DNA of 5,283 bases from an uncultured Polymorphobacter sp. (GTDB taxonomy: Bacteria > Pseudomonadota > Alphaproteobacteria > Sphingomonadales > Sphingomonadaceae), in contig CALDHQ010000644.1 in the NCBI GenBank assembly GCA_937894055.1, positions 1-5,283 on the forward strand, read 5' to 3'. How positions within the stretch are numbered: the first letter of the stretch is position 1; every line of letters begins with the position of its first letter. The position numbers and the translations under genes are program-made. Below are positions 1 through 5,283 of the stretch, piece after piece. A model generated the notes under the pieces. That model saw only the letters and a list, made by a program, of their open reading frames with translations. It made no database searches and had not been told where the DNA came from.

Positions 1-805
1 GCAGCGTCTTCAACCGCTCGGCATGGCTGCGCTTGGTGGCAAAGGCGCTGGCGATGTCGTTGGTGATATCACCGGCCCCCATGGCGATCGACGCCAGCCC
101 GACCAACTGCCCGCCGGCGTGCACCGCGACATTGGTGACGCCCGCGCCGATTTCGACCAGCGCAACGCCAAGCTCGCGCTCCTCGCGTGCCAGGCAGGCG
201 AGGCTCGAAGCCACCGGCGCCGCGACAATCGTGTGAACGCCCAGATGCGCGGTGCGCACGACAAGGTCGAGATTGCGGATCGGCGGCGTCTCGGCAGTGA
301 CGACATGGATGTCGACGCCGAGCCGGTCGGCGTGGAAGCCGAACGGATTGGCGACGCCGGCCAGCCCGTCAATCGTATACAGCGCCGGCTGGGCGTGCAG
401 CACGGCGCGGGTGCCCGGGTCGATGCGCGCGCGCCCGGCGGCCAGAAGCGTGTCGATGTCGATCTTGGTGATGGCATGGCCTGCGATGTCGATTTCAACG
501 GTCACGACCTCGCTGTCGAGCCCGCCTGCCGAGATGTTCACATAGACAGCGTCCGCAGTGACACCGGCGCTGCGTTCAGCCTGGTCCATCGCCGCGCGGA
601 TCGCGCTTTCGGTCTTTTCCATATCGGCGACCAGCCCGCGCCGGACGCCCTGGCAGGCGCGCTGGCCGGTGCCGATGACGCGCGGTTCATTGCCTTCGCT
701 GCCGATCATCGCGATCAACGCCGCGACCTTCGACGTGCCGACATCGAGCACCGCGATGGTGCGCTCGCTGCGGCCAACGCCGCGATTTACCTTGGCGGCG
801 CTCAT
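1..805 (-). CDS. ftsA: Cell division protein FtsA, N-terminal part
   Basis: FtsA is an actin-family ATP-binding protein that anchors FtsZ filaments to the inner membrane and recruits later divisome proteins. The first 268 codons are present; the rest, including the expected C-terminal membrane-binding helix, runs off the low-coordinate edge. Read from the ATG at 803-805 the protein begins MSAAKVNRGVGRSERTIAVL. The phosphate-1 motif is AVLDVGTSKVAALI (18-31). GTGQRACQGVRRGLVADM (45-62) follows, then the FtsA-specific 1C domain at about 82-170 (VYVNISAGGLDSEVVTVE, 87-104) and NPFGFHADRLGVDIHVVT (153-170). The phosphate-2 region reads LVEIGAGVTNVAVHAGGQLVGL (216-237), followed by GAGDITNDIA (243-252). 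In phosphate 2 the usual D-x-G-x-G-T-T/M-D is E-I-G-A-G-V-T-N, with Glu218, Val223 and Asn225 replacing common residues. The start overlaps the ftsQ stop as ATGA. No frameshift or internal stop is present. ftsZ would be expected next, outside the window. Confidence 0.96.
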   Translation of the reverse strand, partial: MSAAKVNRGVGRSERTIAVLDVGTSKVAALIAMIGSEGNEPRVIGTGQRACQGVRRGLVADMEKTESAIRAAMDQAERSAGVTADAVYVNISAGGLDSEVVTVEIDIAGHAITKIDIDTLLAAGRARIDPGTRAVLHAQPALYTIDGLAGVANPFGFHADRLGVDIHVVTAETPPIRNLDLVVRTAHLGVHTIVAAPVASSLACLAREERELGVALVEIGAGVTNVAVHAGGQLVGLASIAMGAGDITNDIASAFATKRSHAERLKTL

Positions 806-1680
806 ACCGACATCTCGCGCGGTGCGGGGCTGGCGCTGCCGACGTCGCTGCGCACCCGCACCGTCATCTTGCCGGGCAAGCGCATGTCGAAGCGCGCAAA
901 GCCGCGGTCGAGCAGCTGGTTACCGCGGTTGAGCTTGGCGAAGCTGGCGAGCGCCTTGGCGGCCGCGGCGCGACCTTCGGGCAGCGCCAGCGTCTCGCCC
1001 GACTTGAAGCGCACATCCCAGCGGCGGGTGCCGACGAACGTCGCTGCGTCGACCTTGTCAGCGATATCGGGCTGGGTGGCGAGTAGCACCAGCAAATCAT
1101 GCGCCTGCGTATTGGCACCGGGACCGACGACCAGCGGCAGCTTGGCATAGGTTTCGAGGTTCTCGCGCGTCAGCGCCGTGCCGCTCTTGTCGATGACCGC
1201 GAGTTGATGCTTGTACTGCCACAGCGCCATCGGCGCGCGCTCGACAATCGTCACGCGCAGCGTATCAGGCAGGCGGCGTGACACGCTGGCGTCGGCAACC
1301 CAGGGCAGTGCGCGCAGCCGGTCGCGCACCGAGTCGAGATCGACAAGCAGCATTGAGTTGGTCGGACCGTCGAGCGCTGCCGCATAGACCGGCAGCTTGG
1401 GGGACTTTTGAACGCCCGAGACTTCGACGTGTTTGACCTCGAAACCGGCGCGGCCTGCGGCCTGCGCGGTTGCCATCCACCATTGCTGCGGCAGCCCGAG
1501 CAGCGTGATGACCACCACGCCCGCCGCCAGCGCCAGCACGGCGAATGCCGCAATGGCGTTACGCCGCAGCACTGCCGCCGAAATCGGCACCGCAATGCGC
1601 CGCACCGCCGGCTGCGGCGCCGGGCGCCGCGCGGCGGGGCGCTTGCGGACTTCGCCGCGCTTGAGGGCGACGCTGCTCAT
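802..1680 (-). CDS. ftsQ: Cell division protein FtsQ
   Basis: FtsQ is a single-pass inner-membrane protein of the divisome. Its periplasmic part binds FtsB/FtsL and links the early ring to septal synthesis. The product is 292 residues. It has an Arg/Pro/Ala-rich cytoplasmic tail of about 40 residues with many positive charges (KRGEVRKRPAARRP), then one hydrophobic segment at about 41-62 (NAIAAFAVLALAAGVVVITLLG). The positive-inside rule gives a cytoplasmic N terminus. The POTRA domain spans about 79-148, from GFEVKHVEVSGV through LPWVADASVSRRLPDTLRVTIVER. The beta domain follows at about 149-275, with VIDKSGTAL (162-170), RRWDVRFKSGETLALPEG (219-236) and FARFDMRLPGKMTVR (261-275). This layout and the place between ddl and ftsA make the call secure even though FtsQ diverges quickly in sequence. 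ATG overlaps the ddl stop as ATGA, and the TGA overlaps the ftsA start in the same way. I see no good Shine-Dalgarno sequence, so translation may depend on ribosomes finishing ddl. Confidence 0.96.
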   Translation of the reverse strand: MSSVALKRGEVRKRPAARRPAPQPAVRRIAVPISAAVLRRNAIAAFAVLALAAGVVVITLLGLPQQWWMATAQAAGRAGFEVKHVEVSGVQKSPKLPVYAAALDGPTNSMLLVDLDSVRDRLRALPWVADASVSRRLPDTLRVTIVERAPMALWQYKHQLAVIDKSGTALTRENLETYAKLPLVVGPGANTQAHDLLVLLATQPDIADKVDAATFVGTRRWDVRFKSGETLALPEGRAAAAKALASFAKLNRGNQLLDRGFARFDMRLPGKMTVRVRSDVGSASPAPREMSV

Positions 1681-2600
1681 GCCAGCGCACTCGCGACGAT
1701 GCGCGCCACCAGCGCGTCATAGTCGATACCGCGATACTTGGCCTGCTCGGGCACCAGGCTGAGCGGCGTCATGCCCGGCTGGGTGTTGACTTCGAGCAGG
1801 TAAAGCCCGGCGAGACCCTGGGCGGGGTCATAGCGGAAGTCCGAACGCGTCGCGCCCATGCAACCGAGCGCGTTGTGCGCGTCGACCGCCATCTTCATTG
1901 CCGCCTGCGTGACGTCGGCGGGCAATTCGGCGGGGCATTGGTGGACCGTCAGCCCGTCGGTGTATTTGGCGTCATAGTCGTAGAAACCCTGCGTCGGCAT
2001 CAATTCGGTCACTGCCAACGCCTCGCCGTCGATGACCGCAACGGTCAGTTCCTTGCCGGCGATGAACGGCTCGGCGAGCAGTTCGTCGAACTGCTGCCAC
2101 GGGCCTTCGGCATCACGCGCGATCGGGTTGCCGTAGTTCGACGCATCGGTGACGATGGCGACACCGACCGACGAGCCTTCGTTGACCGGCTTCAACACAT
2201 AGGGGCGCGGCAGCGGGTCGCCGTCGTGCAGCGATGCCGATTTGACGACATGGCCGCCGGGCATGCGGATGCCGCGCGGCGCGAGGATTGCCTTGGTCAG
2301 CTGCTTGTCGATGGCAATCGCCGACGCGGTCAGCCCCGAATGCGTGTATTTGATACCCATCAGATCGAGCATGCCCTGCACGGTGCCGTCTTCGCCGGGC
2401 GTGCCGTGCAGCGCGTTGAACACCACATCGGGGGCGATCTCGCGCAGCCGCAACGCGACATCGCGGTCCATGTCGATTTCCGTGACCTTGTGGCCAAGGC
2501 GGCGCAGTGCGGCAGCAATGCCGGCACCCGACGTCAGCGAGACCTGGCGCTCGTTCGACCAGCCGCCCATCAGCACGGCCACATGGAGCCGCGCCGTCAT
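1677..2600 (-). CDS. ddl: D-alanine--D-alanine ligase
   Basis: Ddl is a cytoplasmic ATP-grasp enzyme joining two D-alanines; MurF then adds the dipeptide to the stem peptide, where it becomes the target of transpeptidases. The product is 307 residues. It shows [15 protein letters not shown] (11-25), with Glu17 as the first D-Ala-site glutamate; [12 protein letters not shown] (65-76); the ATP-binding lysines Lys99 and Lys137 ([14 protein letters not shown], 134-147); the omega loop FYDYDAKY (206-213); TRSDFRYD (251-258), with Arg252 and Asp254; and [20 protein letters not shown] (268-287), with Glu270 and Asn272 for metal binding. Tyr213 in the omega loop indicates a D-Ala-D-Ala enzyme; D-Ala-D-Lac ligases usually lack this tyrosine. 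The usual CRG before the TRSD motif reads CMG here (Met248). The ATG at 2598-2600 forms ATGA with the murB stop; a start 10 codons earlier, inside murB, adds residues that do not fit the family. The start lacks a strong ribosome site. Confidence 0.98.
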   Translation of the reverse strand: MTARLHVAVLMGGWSNERQVSLTSGAGIAAALRRLGHKVTEIDMDRDVALRLREIAPDVVFNALHGTPGEDGTVQGMLDLMGIKYTHSGLTASAIAIDKQLTKAILAPRGIRMPGGHVVKSASLHDGDPLPRPYVLKPVNEGSSVGVAIVTDASNYGNPIARDAEGPWQQFDELLAEPFIAGKELTVAVIDGEALAVTELMPTQGFYDYDAKYTDGLTVHQCPAELPADVTQAAMKMAVDAHNALGCMGATRSDFRYDPAQGLAGLYLLEVNTQPGMTPLSLVPEQAKYRGIDYDALVARIVASALA

Positions 2601-3508
2601 TGCTTCACACCCACGCGCTGGATTTCCCACTCAAGTTCAATACCCGACTGCGCCTTGACCCGCGCCCGGACTTCCTCGCCCAAAGCCTCGATGTCGGCGC
2701 TGCTCGCCTTGCCGGTGTTGAGCAGGAAGTTGGTGTGCTTCTCGCTGACCTGCGCGCCGCCAATCTTCAGGCCACGGCAGCCGGCTGCGTCAACGAGCTG
2801 CCAAGCCTTCTCGCCCGGCGGGTTCTTGAACGTCGAGCCGCCGGTACGTGAACGCAGCGGCTGCGAGGCCTCGCGCTCGGCGGCGATGCGTTCCATTTCG
2901 GCGGTGATCGCGGCCTTGTCACCCTGCCGCCCGCGAAACCGCGCGCTGACCACGACGGCACCGTCTTCAAGCCCCGAATGGCGATACGAAAAGCCCAGTG
3001 CAGCGGCTGCCAGCGTTTCGACGCGGCCATCGCGGTGGACGACGGTGGCGTCGATCAGGCAGTCGGCAACTTCCCGGCCATAGGCGCCGGCGTTCATCCG
3101 CACCGCGCCGCCGACCGTGCCGGGGATGCCGCGCAAAAATTCGAGGCCGGCAAGCGCTGCGTCGCGCGCGCCACTCGCGACGGTGATGCCCATAGCCGCC
3201 GCACCGGCGGTGACGATATCGCCTTCCACGCTGACCTGCGCAAAACGCTTGGGCAGGCGCACAACCACGCCGGGCACGCCGCCGTCGCGAACGATGAGGT
3301 TCGAGCCGACGCCGACGGGCAGCACCGGCACATCGGCAGGCAGCGCCGACAGAAACGTCGACAGGTCATCGACATCGGCAGGTCGCACCAGCCATTCGGC
3401 ATCGCCACCGGTGCGGAACCAGATGAAATCGGCAAGGCTGGCATGCGCGGTAACGCTGCCGCGCAGCGGCGGCAGGGCGGGATGGGCAAGGCGCGGTGCG
3501 GCGTTCAT
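2597..3508 (-). CDS. murB: UDP-N-acetylenolpyruvoylglucosamine reductase MurB (type II)
   Basis: MurB is a cytoplasmic FAD enzyme that uses NADPH to reduce UDP-GlcNAc-enolpyruvate to UDP-MurNAc, the substrate of MurC encoded just upstream. The product is 303 residues. Visible motifs are WFRTGG (30-35); the FAD-binding segment [17 protein letters not shown] (61-77); [21 protein letters not shown] (121-141); FSYRHS (173-178), whose Arg176 matches the catalytic arginine; GGSTFKNP (223-230), whose Ser225 matches the proton-donor serine; [19 protein letters not shown] (246-264); and a C-terminal ELEWEI (291-296), where Glu295 is the likely catalytic glutamate. The short form, ending soon after that glutamate, fits type II MurB, which lacks the extra tyrosine loop of the E. 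coli type I enzyme. The chosen ATG forms ATGA with the murC stop. The 16-residue extension from 3556 would lie inside murC and does not resemble MurB. The ribosome site is weak (GGTGGCGG directly before ATG), consistent with coupling to murC. Confidence 0.98.
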   Translation of the reverse strand: MNAAPRLAHPALPPLRGSVTAHASLADFIWFRTGGDAEWLVRPADVDDLSTFLSALPADVPVLPVGVGSNLIVRDGGVPGVVVRLPKRFAQVSVEGDIVTAGAAAMGITVASGARDAALAGLEFLRGIPGTVGGAVRMNAGAYGREVADCLIDATVVHRDGRVETLAAAALGFSYRHSGLEDGAVVVSARFRGRQGDKAAITAEMERIAAEREASQPLRSRTGGSTFKNPPGEKAWQLVDAAGCRGLKIGGAQVSEKHTNFLLNTGKASSADIEALGEEVRARVKAQSGIELEWEIQRVGVKQ

Positions 3509-4956
3509 CCGCCACCGCGCGCGGTGCTGATCGCCGCCGCCAGCCCGGCGGCCCATTTGGTGATGTCGCCGGCGCCAAGGCAGATGACCATGTCATCGGG
3601 GGCGATCATCGCCGCCAGACGCACCGCGAGATCATCGGCACCGGTCACAGTGCCGACTGAGCGATGGCCGGCGCGCTTTAGTCCGGTCGCCAGTGCATCA
3701 CTGTCGACGCCGGCAATCGGTGCTTCGCCCGCCGTATAGACCGGCGCAACCAGCACGGCATCGGCATCGTTGAACGCCGTCTGGAACTCGGCCATCAGCG
3801 ACTGCAGCCGCGTGAAGCGGTGCGGCTGGACGACGGCAATGACGCGGCCCTGCGCGCCTTCGCGCGCCGCGGCGAGCACGGCCTTGATCTCGACCGGGTG
3901 GTGGCCATAGTCATCGATGATCGTCGCGGTGCCGCCTTCGACGCTGACTTCGCCGACCTTGGTGAAGCGTCGCTTGACGCCGCCGAAGCGTGCGAAGCCG
4001 GTGATGATGTCGGCATCGGCAATCCCCAGCTCGACCGCGACGGCAACCGCCGACAGCGCATTCTGGACATTGTGGCGGCCGGGCATCGGCAGCATCAGAT
4101 CGTCGATGCGGCGCGTGCTGCCGTCGCGGTTGCGGATGACGGCCGCGAAGCGATTTCCGCCCGGCACCGGCGTAACGGCCTCGCCGCGGACATCGGCCTG
4201 GGCGCTGAAACCATAGGTGACAATGCGGCGGTCCTGCACGCGCGGCAGGATGGCCTGGACTTCGGGGTGGTCGATGCACAGCACGGCGGCGCCGTAGAAC
4301 GGCACATGCTCGACGAACTGGACGAAGGCATCCTTGACCTTGTCGAAGCTGCCGTAGTGATCGAGATGTTCGGGATCAATGTTGGTGACGACGCCGATGG
4401 TGCCGCCGAGCCGCAGGAAGCTGCCGTCGCTTTCGTCGGCTTCGACGACCATCCACTCGCCGGCGCCAAGCCGGGCGTTCGAGCCGTAGCTGTTGATGAT
4501 GCCGCCGTTGATGACCGTCGGGTCGAACCCCGCGGCATCGAGCAGTGCCGCCACCATCGAGGTCGTGGTGGTCTTGCCGTGCGTGCCGGCGACGGCGACG
4601 CAGGACTTCAGCCGCATCAGTTCGGCGAGCATTTCGGCGCGGCGCACGACGGGAATGCGGCGTTCGAGCGCGCGTTCGACTTCGGGATTGTCGCGGCGGA
4701 TCGCGGTCGAGGTCACTACAACGGCGGCGTCACCGAGGTTTTCGGCCTTGTGGCCGATGGTGACATTGATGCCGCGGTCGCGCAGGCCCTGCACGACATA
4801 GCCTTCGGCAACGTCCGAACCCTGCACCTTGAAGCCGAGGTTGTGCATGACTTCGGCGATGCCCGACATGCCGATGCCGCCGATGCCGATGAAGTGAATC
4901 GTGCCGAGCTGGCGGCCGAACGCCGGCGAAACGAGCGGGGTGGGACGGGTACTCAT
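3505..4956 (-). CDS. murC: UDP-N-acetylmuramate--L-alanine ligase MurC
   Basis: MurC is the cytoplasmic ATP-dependent ligase that adds L-alanine to UDP-MurNAc, the first amino acid of the peptidoglycan stem peptide. The product is 483 residues, normal for the family. In order it shows the N-terminal nucleotide-sugar-binding glycine loop [15 protein letters not shown] (about 22-36); the ATP P-loop GTHGKTTT (124-131); [11 protein letters not shown] (170-180), with the metal-binding acidic residues; [12 protein letters not shown] (191-202); [11 protein letters not shown] (293-303); FGGVKRRF (324-331); [10 protein letters not shown] (348-357); QPHRFTR (377-383); and the C-terminal CLGAGDIT (459-466). 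Together these are diagnostic of MurC rather than MurD, MurE, MurF or Mpl. The chosen ATG overlaps the murG stop as ATGA and has GGAGG upstream. The in-frame extension to 5070 would add 38 Cys/Arg-rich residues read inside murG and is unlikely. The stop overlaps the murB start by four bases. No key motif is missing. Confidence 0.98.
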   Translation of the reverse strand: MSTRPTPLVSPAFGRQLGTIHFIGIGGIGMSGIAEVMHNLGFKVQGSDVAEGYVVQGLRDRGINVTIGHKAENLGDAAVVVTSTAIRRDNPEVERALERRIPVVRRAEMLAELMRLKSCVAVAGTHGKTTTTSMVAALLDAAGFDPTVINGGIINSYGSNARLGAGEWMVVEADESDGSFLRLGGTIGVVTNIDPEHLDHYGSFDKVKDAFVQFVEHVPFYGAAVLCIDHPEVQAILPRVQDRRIVTYGFSAQADVRGEAVTPVPGGNRFAAVIRNRDGSTRRIDDLMLPMPGRHNVQNALSAVAVAVELGIADADIITGFARFGGVKRRFTKVGEVSVEGGTATIIDDYGHHPVEIKAVLAAAREGAQGRVIAVVQPHRFTRLQSLMAEFQTAFNDADAVLVAPVYTAGEAPIAGVDSDALATGLKRAGHRSVGTVTGADDLAVRLAAMIAPDDMVICLGAGDITKWAAGLAAAISTARGGG

Positions 4957-5283
4957 GCGGCCTCCGCAACGGCAATAACAAGATCGGCAAGCGCCGACGC
5001 GGCATCGGGACGGCCCGCCAGTCGTGCACCGGCGGCAGCACGCGCCAGTGCGGCAGGGTCGTTCAGCCATGCCGCGAGCGCGGCGCTGACGGCGGCGGGC
5101 GTGAAAGCGGTCTGCGCGATGACCTGTGCGCCGCCGAGGTCGGCGATTGTCCGGGCGTTGTCGGTCTGGTGGTCGTCGGTGGCAATCGGCAGCGGCACGA
5201 GGATCGACGGGCGCCCGGCGACGGCGAGTTCAGCAACCGTCGAGGCCCCGGCGCGTGCGATAACGACGTGGCTGGCGGCGATC
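4953..5283 (-). CDS. murG: UDP-GlcNAc:lipid I GlcNAc transferase MurG, C-terminal part
   Basis: MurG transfers GlcNAc from UDP-GlcNAc to undecaprenyl-pyrophosphoryl-MurNAc-pentapeptide (lipid I), making lipid II on the cytoplasmic face of the inner membrane. Only the last 109 codons and the TGA stop are in the window; the 5' end lies beyond the high-coordinate edge. The visible part belongs to the C-terminal, UDP-GlcNAc-binding Rossmann domain of this GT28 (GT-B fold) enzyme. It begins with [15 protein letters not shown] and continues through [21 protein letters not shown], matching the family signature (R-[SA]-G-A-x-T-x-x-E, then P-x-P and a D-x-Q-x-x-N-A loop). The tail is alanine-rich and ends [13 protein letters not shown]. 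The stop overlaps the murC start by four bases (ATGA at 4953-4956), so the two are probably translated in series. A GTG-initiated frame from 5198 is just an internal piece of this gene. Identification is firm from the motif and the neighbours; the N-terminal acceptor-binding domain cannot be assessed. Confidence 0.95.
   Translation of the reverse strand, partial: IAASHVVIARAGASTVAELAVAGRPSILVPLPIATDDHQTDNARTIADLGGAQVIAQTAFTPAAVSAALAAWLNDPAALARAAAGARLAGRPDAASALADLVIAVAEAA
4961..4965 (-). promoter_or_regulatory. Shine-Dalgarno sequence of murC
   Basis: Read on the minus strand this is GGAGG, followed by CCGC and then the murC ATG (GGAGGCCGCATGA). It lies inside the end of murG and supports the ATG at 4954-4956 as the murC start rather than the longer in-frame extension back to 5070. 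The four-base spacing is a little short, but the match to the anti-Shine-Dalgarno core is perfect. No other junction in the window has such a clear site. Confidence 0.75.

Noticed and set aside
23..1150. Plus-strand open frame of 375 codons antisense to ftsA and ftsQ
   Set aside because: Over ftsA it is codon-aligned with the sense gene. Stops in that antisense frame would need the sense codons TTA, CTA or TCA, which are rare in G+C-rich genes, so long open antisense frames are expected. The product is Asp/Arg/Ala-rich, has no recognisable domain, and crosses the junction of two clear genes.
2601..2630. N-terminal extension of Ddl by 10 residues
   Set aside because: Ddl proteins normally begin a few residues before the M-G-G-x-S-x-E-R motif. 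The internal ATG at the murB stop fits this and the pattern of the other junctions.
1875..3083. Plus-strand open frame of 402 codons antisense to ddl and murB
   Set aside because: It has the same cause: a codon-aligned antisense frame of ddl with few stop complements, continuing into murB in another phase. It shows no recognisable motifs, and both sense genes are unmistakable.
3509..3556. N-terminal extension of MurB by 16 residues
   Set aside because: The extra residues are read inside the end of murC, are Arg/Gly-rich, and do not resemble MurB. The ATGA-overlap start is more likely.
2978..3739. Plus-strand open frame of 253 codons antisense to murB and murC
   Set aside because: Its composition mirrors the opposite strand, it has no motif or clear ribosome site, and it spans the murB/murC boundary.
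4867..4893. Short repeated CCGATG units resembling a tandem repeat
   Set aside because: They encode the glycine loop [10 protein letters not shown] of MurC; the repetition follows from the Gly-Ile codons and is not an independent repeat.
4957..5070. N-terminal extension of MurC by 38 residues
   Set aside because: The extra segment is Cys/Arg-rich, read out of frame from murG, and unlike any MurC N terminus. The downstream ATG has GGAGG and an ATGA overlap.

Overview
The window is a compact piece of a division and cell wall (dcw) cluster. Every gene lies on the minus strand, so transcription runs from the high coordinates to the low ones. In that direction the order is murG (3' part only), murC, murB, ddl, ftsQ, ftsA (5' part only). 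Coding sequence covers the whole window, and no non-coding stretch is visible.

The organism is very probably an alphaproteobacterium, and I would guess a sphingomonad. The reasons are the order murG-murC-murB-ddl-ftsQ-ftsA (in E. coli murB lies outside the cluster), a high G+C content with strong preference for G or C at third codon positions, the style of the FtsA and Ddl sequences, and a striking scarcity of GANTC, the CcrM methylation site of this class. The taxonomic call is inference from recalled family features, not from a search.

Region by region: 4953-5283 holds the last 109 codons of murG (lipid II synthase). 3505-4956 is murC (UDP-MurNAc:L-alanine ligase). 2597-3508 is murB (UDP-GlcNAc-enolpyruvate reductase, type II). 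1677-2600 is ddl (D-Ala:D-Ala ligase). 802-1680 is ftsQ (divisome membrane protein). 1-805 is the first 268 codons of ftsA (actin-like membrane tether for FtsZ). MurB and MurC act in succession to make UDP-MurNAc and then UDP-MurNAc-L-Ala. Ddl supplies the D-Ala-D-Ala end of the stem peptide. MurG adds GlcNAc to lipid I at the membrane. FtsQ and FtsA belong to the septal machinery that uses the product.

All five gene junctions are the same 4-base ATGA overlap, which points to one translationally coupled message. Only murC has a textbook Shine-Dalgarno sequence. The two most interesting details are an atypical phosphate-2 motif in FtsA and the GANTC depletion. I found no mobile element, RNA gene, CRISPR array, or evidence of an undescribed system; this is a well-conserved housekeeping locus.
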